From positions 1,812,536 to 1,876,535 of the forward strand of contig NZ_SMRO01000002.1 of assembly GCF_004359985.1 (NCBI RefSeq): a stretch of 64,000 nucleotides of DNA, given 5' to 3'. Origin of the DNA: Paraburkholderia flava. Lineage in GTDB: Bacteria; Pseudomonadota; Gammaproteobacteria; Burkholderiales; Burkholderiaceae. Under the pieces are notes generated by a model, which made no database searches, was not told the DNA's origin, and saw only the letters and a program-made list of their open reading frames with translations. Each line of letters opens with the position of its first letter. The first letter of the stretch is position 1. This document shows positions 9,253 to 17,644 of this stretch, piece by piece. Both the position numbers and the translations under genes were made by a program.

Positions 9253-9759
9253 ATGGGGTACTCCTGTAGCGAAGGCGGCAATATGGACAACCCGTCGACT
9301 GCCCTGCGAACGTCGTTGGAAAAACGTGCGGGCACGGCTGAACGCAGGACGAAAATCTCCTGACTGCGCCTAACGATACGCGGGAGATCCGACGTGAAGA
9401 AAATCTAAAATAATTCAAAAAAATTCAAACGCGGTCGATTGGAAGAAAGAAATGAATTGAAATGAAACGATGACCGCTCGCACTGCACACCGACGCAGCA
9501 GTCGATCGTTTTTACCGCCATGCGCGGCGCGGGTTTGCAGTTTTTACGGATTCACGTTGTGGAATATCGAAATAATCACGACCGTTCATTTGATGACGTC
9601 GCGATGTCATTCAAAACATTCAGTCGTTTCATTACGGTTTTTTCGCAATTTCTTTTCCTTAGAATGGATTCGCTTCCGTGAGCACGCGGAGGGTCGTCGC
9701 GTGCGCGCACGATCTACGCTGCTTCAAGCAACACCCTTCAAGGATTACTCAGGACGCTC
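9253..9759. other. Divergent regulatory region between bceP and bceO
   Basis: This 507-base stretch separates divergent bceP and bceO. Two AT-rich tracts (about 9400-9470 and 9545-9665) carry several ATTCA/TTCATT words like those upstream of bceS and bceA. I see no gene in it. A GG-N10-GC arrangement occurs in each direction (minus strand, 9645-9658; plus strand, 9691-9704), but both are poor sigma-54 matches. Confidence 0.4.
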
Positions 9760-10881
9760 ATGACTGTCAGCGCATTGCCTGCCGCGCCCTCTCACCGACA
9801 TCGCATCGTGCAGCTCGACGGCCTGCGCGCGATCGCCGTACTTGCCGTGTTTGCGCAACACGCGCTGAAAGCGCCGCTGTGGATGGGTGTCGATCTGTTC
9901 TTCGTGCTGAGCGGATTTCTGATCACCGGCATCCTGCTCGAACGCAAGGAGCGAGGCGTCAGCTATTTCAGCTACTTCTACGCGCGCCGCGCACGCCGCA
10001 TCCTGCCGCCGTATGTGTTGCTGATGATCGTGTCGTCGCTGCTGTTCGGTCTCGGCTGGGCGCAACACTGGGAGTGGTACGCGTTCTTCGCGACGAATAT
10101 CGGCGATGCGCTGAACCAGAGCGGACACGACAGCCTGAACGTGCTGTGGTCGCTTGCCGTCGAAGAGCAGTTCTATATTTTCTGGCCGTTCGTGATCCTG
10201 CTCGTGCCGCGACGCGCGCTCGGGTATGTCGCGCTTGCGCTGATCGTCGGTGTGCCGTTTCTGCGTGCGCTCGCAACGCCATGGTTCGACTCGTTCTGGC
10301 CGATCTACTACCTGACGCCGTTCCGGATGGATCTGCTTGCCGCGGGCGCGCTGCTCGCGGTCGCGGTGCGCAAGAATCCCGATGCGCTCGAGCCGTTCAA
10401 GCCGGTCGCCGTGCTTGGCGCGATTGCAGCGCTGGCGGTGCTCGCGTGGCTGCATCTGCACTTCCCGCGTTTTCGGGCGGCTAATACGCCGTTGTCGAAT
10501 GCGGGGCTGTATAGCGTATCGCTCGTACTGTGCACGTCGCTTGTCGTGATCGCGCTGCAAAGCAAGGGCATCGTGAAGCGCGTGCTGTGCAATCCGGTGC
10601 TCGTCTACATCGGCACGATCAGCTACACGATCTATCTGATTCACCTGACCGTGCTGTACACGCTGTGGCCGCTGCATTACAGCCGTATCGTGACCGCTGC
10701 ACTCGCGCTTGCGATCACGCTCGTCTACGCGAGCATCAGCTGGTTCGGGTTCGAGCGGCGGCTGATTCATGGGCCACGTCGTGCGTCGTCCGCGCATTCG
10801 ATGATGCACCCTGCCCGTGCTGCGGTTGCGCTGCCGGTTGAGTCCGCGGGCACCAGCGATGTGTCGAGGACGCGCGCATGA
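9760..10881 (+). CDS. bceO: Acyltransferase family 3 membrane protein (BceO-like)
   Basis: A 373-residue inner-membrane O-acyltransferase of the OafA/family-3 type, predicted to acetylate the polysaccharide repeat unit. It has the family opening QLDGLRAIAVLAVFAQHA, then MGVDLFFVLSGFLITGILL, the Arg-rich ARRARRILPPYVLL segment near residue 75 and VLWSLAVEEQFYIFWPFVIL. About ten hydrophobic segments follow each other to residue 335. The ATG at 9760 has an AGGA element upstream. Its stop codon overlaps the start of the next gene (ATGA), an SGNH hydrolase. In many OafA-type enzymes an SGNH domain is fused to the membrane domain, so the two genes here look like the split form of such an enzyme and probably act as a pair. 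Confidence 0.9.
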   Translation: MTVSALPAAPSHRHRIVQLDGLRAIAVLAVFAQHALKAPLWMGVDLFFVLSGFLITGILLERKERGVSYFSYFYARRARRILPPYVLLMIVSSLLFGLGWAQHWEWYAFFATNIGDALNQSGHDSLNVLWSLAVEEQFYIFWPFVILLVPRRALGYVALALIVGVPFLRALATPWFDSFWPIYYLTPFRMDLLAAGALLAVAVRKNPDALEPFKPVAVLGAIAALAVLAWLHLHFPRFRAANTPLSNAGLYSVSLVLCTSLVVIALQSKGIVKRVLCNPVLVYIGTISYTIYLIHLTVLYTLWPLHYSRIVTAALALAITLVYASISWFGFERRLIHGPRRASSAHSMMHPARAAVALPVESAGTSDVSRTRA

Positions 10882-11804
10882 GACGCGTCGCGACGTTCGC
10901 GATGCGTCGGGCCGCGATGTGTTGCGCTCGAATGATTGAGTCTCCGGCGCGTCGACATGGTGCGATGCCTGGGCGGACAATGTCCGAAGTCGCGCCACGA
11001 TTGCAACGTGTTGCGTTTGGTTCGATTTCCACCGCCTTTGCGTTGACGGCAGTGACGACTGCAACGCGAGCCCCGGGCGCGCCACGACTGCGACGCATCG
11101 CATTCGGCCTGATTTCCGCAGCGTTCGCGTTGACGGCAATCACAACCGCCACGCGAAGCGAAGCCGCCGGCACACAGCAAGTGCTGATCGAAGCCTACGG
11201 CGACTCGACGACGCTCGGCATCACGTGCCGTAACGGAGGCTGCGGACCGCAACCCGACAACGCGGTGACGTTCCTGCAAGACGAACTGCGCGACGCATAC
11301 GGTGACCGCGTGAGCGTGACGAACCTCGGCATCGGCGGAACGATGGCGACGCAGTTGCGCGACGGCAGCGGAAAACGCGGTGGCCAGTCGTGGAGCGAGC
11401 GCCTGGCGGCATCGCGTGCGCAGATCGTGACGATCAACTACGGCATCAACGAAGTGATGCAGAACCAGACGCCCGAGCAGTTCTACGAAGCGGAAACCGC
11501 GCTCGTGAAAACCGCACGTGCGCAGGGCAAGCTGCCGGTGCTCGAAACATCGAACCCGATGCCCGACCGCCGCCGCAACGCACAGCTCGCCGACATGGCC
11601 GCGATGACACGGCGCGTCGCCGCCGAGCAGCATGTCCCGCTCGTCGACCAGTTCGCGTACATCCTCACACTGCCCGCCTGGCAGACGATGATGTCCGACG
11701 GTGCGCATCCGAAGCCCGAACTGTATCGGCTGAAAGCGCAACAGGATTTTCGCGTGATCGACCCGCTCGTGAAGCGCCTGCTCGACGGTAATTCGCAGGA
11801 TTAG
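10878..11804 (+). CDS. SGNH/GDSL hydrolase with duplicated export signal
   Basis: A 308-residue exported esterase or acetyltransferase of the SGNH fold. The nucleophile block is YGDSTTLGI (Ser near residue 108), an NYGINEV block follows, and DGAHPK near residue 273 gives the catalytic Asp and His. The N-terminus is unusual: two near-identical 29-residue units (residues 39-67 and 68-96), each starting APRL and holding a hydrophobic FALTA core, come from an 87-bp tandem duplication. The first ATG overlaps the bceO stop (ATGA), supporting coupling; an internal ATG at 10980 would give a shorter leader. Its place between bceO and bceN corresponds, as I recall, to bceV of cepacian clusters. Probable role: periplasmic acetyl transfer to, or removal from, the polysaccharide together with BceO. 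Confidence 0.8.
   Translation: MRRVATFAMRRAAMCCARMIESPARRHGAMPGRTMSEVAPRLQRVAFGSISTAFALTAVTTATRAPGAPRLRRIAFGLISAAFALTAITTATRSEAAGTQQVLIEAYGDSTTLGITCRNGGCGPQPDNAVTFLQDELRDAYGDRVSVTNLGIGGTMATQLRDGSGKRGGQSWSERLAASRAQIVTINYGINEVMQNQTPEQFYEAETALVKTARAQGKLPVLETSNPMPDRRRNAQLADMAAMTRRVAAEQHVPLVDQFAYILTLPAWQTMMSDGAHPKPELYRLKAQQDFRVIDPLVKRLLDGNSQD
10992..11165 (+). repeat. 87-bp imperfect tandem duplication inside the SGNH gene
   Basis: Unit 1 is 10992-11078 and unit 2 is 11079-11165. They are exactly in frame and 21 of 29 encoded residues are identical. Most changes are conservative (Val/Ile, Gln/Arg), so the duplication is not recent. Unit 2 keeps the apparent signal-peptidase site (SEAAG) that leads into the catalytic domain. 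Confidence 0.85.
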
Positions 11805-11961
11805 CACGCTACGTGCGATGGCTCGCAGACAGCAATCGCAGCACGTTGCATATTGCCTGCGGCCTTGGCCGCATCGCTCAGCGCTCGTTGACGCGACAGA
11901 GTCCGGGACAGCGCGAGGAGACCCGTATTTCCATCATTCCATTACGCAAAGGCACACAACC

Positions 11962-13005
11962 ATGACCAATCAGCGCAAGGCGATCATTACCGGTGTGTCC
12001 GGCCAGGACGGCGCCTACCTGACGAAACTGCTGCTCGGCAAGGGCTATCAGGTGACGGGCACGTATCGCCGCACGAGTTCCGTGAATTTCTGGCGGATGG
12101 AAGAACTCGGCGTGATGGATCATCCGAATCTGCGGCTCGTCGAGCACGACCTGACCGATCTCGGTTCGACGCTGCGGCTGATTGAACAGGCGCAGGCCGA
12201 CGAGTTGTATAACCTCGCGGCGCAGAGTTTCGTCGGCGTGTCGTTTGATCAACCGGTGACGACTGCGGAGGTGACCGGGATCGGCGCGCTGAATCTGCTC
12301 GAAGGGATTCGCATCCTGAATCCGAAGATTCGTTTTTATCAGGCGTCGACGTCGGAGATGTTCGGCAAGGTGCAGGCGGTGCCGCAGCGCGAGGACACGC
12401 CGTTTTATCCGCGTAGTCCGTACGGTGTTGCGAAGCTGTTCGCGCACTGGACGACGATCAATTATCGCGAGTCGTACGGCATTTTCGGCACGAGCGGCAT
12501 TCTGTTCAATCACGAGTCGCCGTTGCGCGGGCGCGAGTTCGTCACGCGCAAGATCACCGACACGGTCGCGAAGATCAAGCTCGGCAAGCAGGACGTACTC
12601 GAGCTTGGCAATCTCGATGCGAAGCGTGATTGGGGTTTTGCGCAGGAATACGTCGACGGGATGTGGCGGATGCTGCAGGCCGATGAGCCTGACACGTACG
12701 TGCTGGCGACGAATCGCACGGAGACGGTGCGGGATTTTGTGCGGATGGCGTTTAGCTCTGCTGGTTATCAGTTGGAGTGGTCCGGCAAGGCCGAAAGTGA
12801 AACGGGTATCGATGTGGCGACTGGGAAGGTGCTGGTGCGGGTGAATCCGCGGTTTTATCGGCCGGCTGAGGTGGAGTTGCTAATTGGGTGTGCGGATAAG
12901 GCTCGAGACAAGCTCGGTTGGGTGCCTGAGACTACGCTTGAGCAGTTGTGCAGCATGATGGTTGCTGCGGATCTGGCTCGGAATCAGAACGCGGAAACTT
13001 TTTAG
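11962..13005 (+). CDS. bceN: GDP-mannose 4,6-dehydratase (BceN-like)
   Basis: A 347-residue short-chain dehydrogenase/reductase-fold enzyme that converts GDP-D-mannose to GDP-4-keto-6-deoxy-D-mannose, the precursor of GDP-rhamnose. The NAD(P)-binding motif [10 protein letters not shown] is at residues 10-19, a GMD-typical [12 protein letters not shown] stretch follows, and the catalytic pair is in YGVAK, preceded by QASTSEMFG. The length is normal for the family. The ATG at 11962 is chosen because the Rossmann strand [12 protein letters not shown] starts right after it; the frame is open back to 11818 without recognisable sequence. The reductase that would complete GDP-rhamnose synthesis (BceM/RMD) is not in the window. 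The last 300 bases drift towards G and T in third codon positions, unlike the rest of the gene. Confidence 0.93.
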   Translation: MTNQRKAIITGVSGQDGAYLTKLLLGKGYQVTGTYRRTSSVNFWRMEELGVMDHPNLRLVEHDLTDLGSTLRLIEQAQADELYNLAAQSFVGVSFDQPVTTAEVTGIGALNLLEGIRILNPKIRFYQASTSEMFGKVQAVPQREDTPFYPRSPYGVAKLFAHWTTINYRESYGIFGTSGILFNHESPLRGREFVTRKITDTVAKIKLGKQDVLELGNLDAKRDWGFAQEYVDGMWRMLQADEPDTYVLATNRTETVRDFVRMAFSSAGYQLEWSGKAESETGIDVATGKVLVRVNPRFYRPAEVELLIGCADKARDKLGWVPETTLEQLCSMMVAADLARNQNAETF

Positions 13006-13010
13006 GTATT

Positions 13011-13050
13011 GGTTTGGTTTTGATTTCGGTTTGGTTTTGATTTCGGTTTG
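13011..13050 (+). repeat. 17-bp tandem repeat after bceN
   Basis: GGTTTGGTTTTGATTTC is present twice without mismatch (13011-13027, 13028-13044), followed by the first six bases of a third copy. It lies five bases after the bceN stop, between the gene and the inverted-repeat element. Confidence 0.9.
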
Positions 13051-13071
13051 CCCTTGCAGGCGGCTGCGATC

Positions 13072-13686
13072 TCGCGCCTCGCGGCGCAGGCGTTGCCCCT
13101 GTGCGGGGCGGCACCTACTTTCTTTGCCGCGGCAAAGAAAGTAGGCAAAGAAAGCCGCTCGAAACGTTACCTTGTCTTTTCCGCGTGCTGCCTCGGTGGC
13201 ACTCGCCTAAGTGGGCCCCACGCTCACTCTGCCTGGTGGTCCGAGACGAGATCAGCCCTCGCACCACTTGCCTTCGTGACAAGGCAGTCATTCGTTCCGG
13301 CGGGCTTCGCCGCCGAAGGGCATAACCCTCGGTCAATCACAGTCAGTGGCTCCGCTTGATCACGCTCTGTACTTCAACATCGTGGCCGTTCTACGTGGTG
13401 ACCGCTCTTCCCGATGGTTTCCCAAGCAGACCGGTCCGCGCGCACGCAAGTGCGCCGCGGGATGTGCCGGCCCCTTGTCACTCCGTTTTGCGATCAGGGA
13501 GATGGTCTCGTCTCGGACCACTATCCTGGGTGAACGTGGTGTCCACTTAGGCGAGTGCCACCGAGGTCGCACACGGAAAGGAGAAGCTTCGTTTCAGCGG
13601 CTTTCTTTTGCCTACTTTTCTTTGCCGCGGCAAAGAAAAGTAGGTGCCGCCCCGCACAGGGGCAACGCGCGCGCCGCGAGGCGCAA
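13072..13686. repeat. Imperfect inverted-repeat element between bceN and bceK
   Basis: Two arms of about 180 bp (roughly 13072-13250 and 13504-13686) are imperfect reverse complements and enclose about 250 bp of unrelated sequence. Each arm contains a perfect palindrome centred on CCGCGG: 32 bp at 13114-13145 and 34 bp at 13611-13644. Other matched words are TTGCCCCTGTGCGGGGCGGC, CTCGGTGGCACTCGCCTAAG and GTGGTCCGAGACGAGA. No transposase gene is present. I recall such palindromic blocks as dispersed repeats in Burkholderia-type genomes. The element occupies the convergent gap between bceN and bceK, where its strong hairpins could also stop transcription from both sides. Open frames inside it are by-products of its symmetry, not genes. 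The rest of the 13006-13718 gap holds nothing else recognisable. Confidence 0.85.
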
Positions 13687-13718
13687 CTAAGTACCGCCGC
13701 ACGGAAAGTTAGAAAACC

Positions 13719-14957
13719 TTACCCCAAAGCAATAGCCTCCCCATAAACCTTAGCCACCCTCTCCGCGATAACCGAATTATCAAAATTCGCCCGAGCATAA
13801 GCCTTACATGCATGCTCATCCGGCAACTTCATCGACCCGTTCAGCGCCCGCGACAACCCATCGGCAATCGCGTCAGCACCAGTAGTCGGCAGCACGAGAT
13901 CCTGCGACAACCCAGCGACCGCTTCCGGCAATCCCCCCACCGGCGTAACAAGCACCGGCGTACCCGAAGCAAGCGACTCAACAGTAATCAACCCAAAGCC
14001 CTCAAGCGCAACCGTAGGCACAACACTAATCGTCGCAGCACGATACAAAGCAGCAAGATGATTGTCCGGCACGAAACCGAGTAACTTCACGTTGTCTGCA
14101 AGCCCCGCTTCATCGATACGCGTTTGCAGTTCGCCTTCGAGCCGCCCCTTGCCGGCGATCAGCAGCAACACATCCGGCTCGCGACGCTTCAACTGCGCGA
14201 TCGCATCGATCAGATCTTCGAGTCCCATGCGTCGCACGAGACGCCGCACCGCCAGCACGATCGGTCGGCCGAGCGGCAGTTGCAGTTTCAGACGCGCTTC
14301 GTTCTGCGACATCGGCAGATCGAACTGATCGACGTTCACGCAGCCCGGCACCACACGGATGCGATCCTGCGGAATACCATAGCGCGTCGTCAGAATATTG
14401 CCGAACGCTTCGGACAGCACGATCAATCGCGACGAGCGCGCGTAGACGGTCTGTTCGAGGTAACGCTTCGCACGCTGACCAAGCGAGTCCGCGCCTTCGA
14501 CATGACTCTCGTCGGCCCACGGTCCCTGAAAATGCGACACCTGCGGAATGCCGCGCATCACGTCGAGTCCCGGAAACGTGTACAACGCGAAGTGCGACGA
14601 AATCACGTCGGGCCGTTGCGCGCGAATCTGCCGACGTAACGCGCGACGCGCAGCCATCAACCGCAACGGCAGCGATTGCGCGGCCGATCCGAAACCTTCG
14701 ATCGCTCCACCGGTGTCGGCGGCGACCTTCGCCGATCCCGCGACCACGCCGCGCACTGCAACGCCCGCTGCCGGCAATGCGCCGACGAGCGAGTAGTACA
14801 TCCGGTCGAGTCCACCGGCACGCTCGGGAAACCAGTGCATTCCGATCTGCAGCGAGTCGATCGAACGCCCGACCGGTCCGGCGCCGCCACCACCTCCCCC
14901 GTTCCCCGTTCTGAGCGTCGGTGCCTCAGCGAAATTCTCTACGATGGCCTGCATCAT
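13719..14957 (-). CDS. bceK: GT4 family glycosyltransferase (BceK-like)
   Basis: A 412-residue GT-B glycosyltransferase, last gene of the long bceB-K transcription unit. A Gly-rich stretch (GNGGGGGGAGPVG) near residue 20 precedes the first Rossmann domain, which starts with SIDSLQIGMHWFPERAGGLD. The donor domain carries RPIVLAVRRLVRRMGLEDLI and the E-x7-E region EGFGLITVESLASGTPVLVT, typical of GT4. It starts ATGATG; the first ATG overlaps the bceJ stop, so the two are translationally coupled. Predicted job: addition of one sugar to the lipid-linked repeat unit; the donor cannot be told. The 3' third of the gene (about 13719-14060) has an unusual base skew next to the inverted-repeat element, but the frame is intact. 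Confidence 0.9.
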   Translation of the reverse strand: MMQAIVENFAEAPTLRTGNGGGGGGAGPVGRSIDSLQIGMHWFPERAGGLDRMYYSLVGALPAAGVAVRGVVAGSAKVAADTGGAIEGFGSAAQSLPLRLMAARRALRRQIRAQRPDVISSHFALYTFPGLDVMRGIPQVSHFQGPWADESHVEGADSLGQRAKRYLEQTVYARSSRLIVLSEAFGNILTTRYGIPQDRIRVVPGCVNVDQFDLPMSQNEARLKLQLPLGRPIVLAVRRLVRRMGLEDLIDAIAQLKRREPDVLLLIAGKGRLEGELQTRIDEAGLADNVKLLGFVPDNHLAALYRAATISVVPTVALEGFGLITVESLASGTPVLVTPVGGLPEAVAGLSQDLVLPTTGADAIADGLSRALNGSMKLPDEHACKAYARANFDNSVIAERVAKVYGEAIALG

Positions 14958-16189
14958 TCAGCTCCCTGTTCGACGCGTTTATGACCCGCGTGGCCCGCGA
15001 GCACATTCGCTGCGAGCGGTTCGTTATCGGCGGCACTCACGCTGCGAGCCGCATGACGACGCTCCCCAAGCTGGCGATATAGTGCGATGTACTGCGCGGC
15101 CATCCGCGCCCAGCCGAAACCGGTCGCGAGTTCATGCGCGGCCACACCCATCGCGCGACGCGTATCGTCCGCGTCGGCGAGTCGCGCGATCGCAGCGGCA
15201 AGTGCATGAGGATCGTCCGGATCGTCGAGCACGATCCCGCATTCGGGTGTGATGATCTCCGCACCGCCCGCAGTACGCGCGGTGACGACTGGCAGTCCCG
15301 CCGCCATCGCTTCGAGCAGCGACAGACTCATCGCTTCGTAGCGCGACGGGAATACGAATGCGTCGACGGAATGCATCAGCACCGGCATCTCTTTCACGAG
15401 ACCGAGAAAATGCACGCGGTCCGCGATGCCGAGCGCACGCGCCTGCTCCGGATAAGGACTGCCCGGCAGATAGCCCGCCACCGCGATCTGCACATGCGCC
15501 GGCAAATGACGCAGCGCTTCGAGCACGGTGCCGAGGTTCTTGCGCGGCGTGCGCAGATCGCCGACGAACAGCAGCAGAAATGCATCGGCCGGCAGGTTGA
15601 ATTTCGCGCGATCGCCGTGCGCTGCCGCAAAGCCCTGCGTATCGACGCCGTTGTAGATCACGTCGAGCCGGTTGTCCGGCGTGAGGCCGATCGCGTCGAT
15701 CTCGGCTGCGACCTTCTGCGACACGGCGGTAATCACACGCGAGCGACGATACGCCCAGCGTTCGAGCCACGAGTTGACCCGCGTGTAGACGGCCTGGTAC
15801 GCGGACCACAGTCCCTTCGTCAGGCCGAACGGGTAATAGCGGCTTTTCAGCCAGCCGCTATGCACAAAGTGTGCTGTGTTGACGTCGGCGGCGGCCCACG
15901 TGATGAAGCCGTTCACGTGCAGCACGTCGTATTCGTCGCGATGGCGTCGCAGCCACAGCGCGCTGCGCAGCGCGAACACCTGCTGGCGCAGCAGATTGGT
16001 CGGCCACCAGCGGCCGATTTTCACCGGCACCCAGCGCACCAGCGGATGCGCGAGCAGATCCGGCGCGACATGCGACGCGACGAGCGTCACGCCGATGTTG
16101 TCGGCGAGCGCCGCGCTCGCGATCTCGTGATTGACGCGTCCCTGGCCGTCGTTGTGGCGGACGACGTGCGTGACGATGGCGACTCTCAA
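14954..16189 (-). CDS. bceJ: GT4 family glycosyltransferase (BceJ-like), TTG start
   Basis: A 411-residue GT-B glycosyltransferase for repeat-unit assembly. The canonical opening RVAIVTHVVRHNDGQGRVN is followed by VDTAHF-like acceptor-domain sequence, the hinge VIYNGVD near residue 180, and the donor motif ExxSLSLLEAMAAGLPVV near residue 297. The start codon is TTG at 16189, which directly follows the bceI stop codon in the same frame, so no longer form is possible. A GGAGG sequence inside the end of bceI is placed seven bases upstream. Translation therefore relies on ribosomes finishing bceI, and the weak start may hold the level of this enzyme below that of the polymerase. It overlaps bceK at its 3' end. 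Confidence 0.9.
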   Translation of the reverse strand: MRVAIVTHVVRHNDGQGRVNHEIASAALADNIGVTLVASHVAPDLLAHPLVRWVPVKIGRWWPTNLLRQQVFALRSALWLRRHRDEYDVLHVNGFITWAAADVNTAHFVHSGWLKSRYYPFGLTKGLWSAYQAVYTRVNSWLERWAYRRSRVITAVSQKVAAEIDAIGLTPDNRLDVIYNGVDTQGFAAAHGDRAKFNLPADAFLLLFVGDLRTPRKNLGTVLEALRHLPAHVQIAVAGYLPGSPYPEQARALGIADRVHFLGLVKEMPVLMHSVDAFVFPSRYEAMSLSLLEAMAAGLPVVTARTAGGAEIITPECGIVLDDPDDPHALAAAIARLADADDTRRAMGVAAHELATGFGWARMAAQYIALYRQLGERRHAARSVSAADNEPLAANVLAGHAGHKRVEQGAE

Positions 16190-17641
16190 TCAGGTGCCTC
16201 CATGGAGTATGAGATTGCGTCTGCGGACGAGTTTTTGATGGTGTGCCGCGGACAGGATCGAAAACACGCTCATGAAGAGCAGCAGCCCGCCGGTGCCGAC
16301 GAGCGAATTGGTGAACACGAGCATCGCGAAGATCGCGATGCTCAGACTCAGACATGCCGACGCGAATTTGTCGTCGCGCAACCGGAACGAGGCGCGGAGC
16401 GCGCGCGCGAGCAGCCAGAGAATCCCCGACATGTACAGCAGCGTGCCGGGCCAGCCGAGCACGAACGGAATGTTCATCACGCCGCTGTCGAAGTTGCCGT
16501 ACTTGCCGAGTTCGCCGCCGTCGTTCGACAGTTTCGTCGACGTGCCGGTCGCGCCGAGTCCTTCGCCGGACACGTCGGTGAATGCGGTCTTTGCGAACGA
16601 CGCATAGAACTCGTTACGTGCCGCGTAGCTGGTGTCGTCACTGAGGTTCGTCAGCGTTTCCAGCCGCGCCTGCATCCGGTCCGCGACCGGGCCGAACGCG
16701 AGCAGCGGCACCGACAATCCTGCAAGCAGGATCGCGCTCGCGATGATCCGCACGCGCACGCGGTTGCTCGACTTCACGAGCTGGATCAGCAGTGCGATCA
16801 CCCAGCCGCCCCACGTCGAACGCACGAGGCTCAGACAGAACGACAGGAAGCCGAGCGCGCCCGCGATCCAGCGCACACGATGCTGCGCCGCCATCACGTA
16901 GACCATCGCGCCCATCATCGCGAACGCAAACGGTCCCGACGAATTCATCGTGCTGAACACGCGCACGCCGAACGGTACGGGATCGCCCTGCGAATTCATC
17001 TGCGAGCCGATCATCCACAACGCGTCCCACTGCGGCATGATGAAGAACTGGATCAGCCCGTAGCCGCCCATCGCGAGCATGCCCCAGATGAACGTATTGA
17101 CGATCGTGTCGCGGTACTCGGGGTACTGGCGCGTGTTCGCCATGATGTGAAAGCCGATCAGGATCGGATAGATCCAGTTCGCGAGGTCGTAGGTCGCAGC
17201 GAGCGGCCCGCTCGCGACGACGCCGATCAAAAAGCCATACGCGAGCCCGAGCAGGATAAGCAGCACCGGCAGGCCACGCCGCTGCGCGAGCACCGGGTAA
17301 TAGCGCAGTAGCGACAGTCCGCTGATCATCGTGACCGCGAGCGGCGCGATCTGGATCAGGCTCGTCGGCGTGAAGCCGCCGCGTGTCCAGTCCGCGAGGC
17401 GGCGCACTTCCGGGCTCAGGAACCACAGCCACCACATGAAGCCGATGTAGCGCGCCGGGCTTTTGAAGTACAGCCACAGGCCCGTCAGGATCGACAGCAC
17501 CGGGAACGCGAGCGTGAGCACCGAGCCCTGATGCGCGACGATCAGCGCGGCGGTGACGACCCATAGCAGGACCGGCGGCAGCCATTCCTGCGGGCTACCG
17601 CTGGGTCGTGCCGCGCCGGCGGCTCGTAGGAGCGTCGACAT
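16190..17641 (-). CDS. bceI: Wzy-type polysaccharide polymerase (BceI-like)
   Basis: A 483-residue polytopic inner-membrane protein predicted to polymerise flipped repeat units in the periplasm. It has about eleven hydrophobic segments, starting with PPVLLWVVTAALIVAHQGSV, and a large loop between residues about 330 and 400 (ETLTNLSDDTSYAARNEFYA, then GEGLGATGTSTKLSNDG), as in the O-antigen ligase/polymerase family, whose members are hard to tell apart by sequence. Genetic context (flippase, exporter, kinase, glycosyltransferases) favours polymerase over ligase. The ATG has GGAGG ten bases upstream and lies three bases after the bceH stop. Confidence 0.85.
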   Translation of the reverse strand: MSTLLRAAGAARPSGSPQEWLPPVLLWVVTAALIVAHQGSVLTLAFPVLSILTGLWLYFKSPARYIGFMWWLWFLSPEVRRLADWTRGGFTPTSLIQIAPLAVTMISGLSLLRYYPVLAQRRGLPVLLILLGLAYGFLIGVVASGPLAATYDLANWIYPILIGFHIMANTRQYPEYRDTIVNTFIWGMLAMGGYGLIQFFIMPQWDALWMIGSQMNSQGDPVPFGVRVFSTMNSSGPFAFAMMGAMVYVMAAQHRVRWIAGALGFLSFCLSLVRSTWGGWVIALLIQLVKSSNRVRVRIIASAILLAGLSVPLLAFGPVADRMQARLETLTNLSDDTSYAARNEFYASFAKTAFTDVSGEGLGATGTSTKLSNDGGELGKYGNFDSGVMNIPFVLGWPGTLLYMSGILWLLARALRASFRLRDDKFASACLSLSIAIFAMLVFTNSLVGTGGLLLFMSVFSILSAAHHQKLVRRRNLILHGGT

Positions 17642-17644
17642 CGG

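Noticed and set aside
9691..9704. GG-N10-GC arrangement before bceO as a sigma-54 promoter
   Set aside because: Only the GG and GC pairs match well; the -24 half has three mismatches, so it is likely chance in this base composition.
13048..13690. Several open frames inside the inverted-repeat element
   Set aside because: Frames are created by the palindromes, occur on both strands, and lack ribosome sites and any family match.
15134..17311. A 725-codon plus-strand open frame opposite bceJ and bceI
   Set aside because: Its protein is His/Arg/Glu/Asp-rich with no domain, typical of the antisense of high-GC genes; the opposite strand has clear families.
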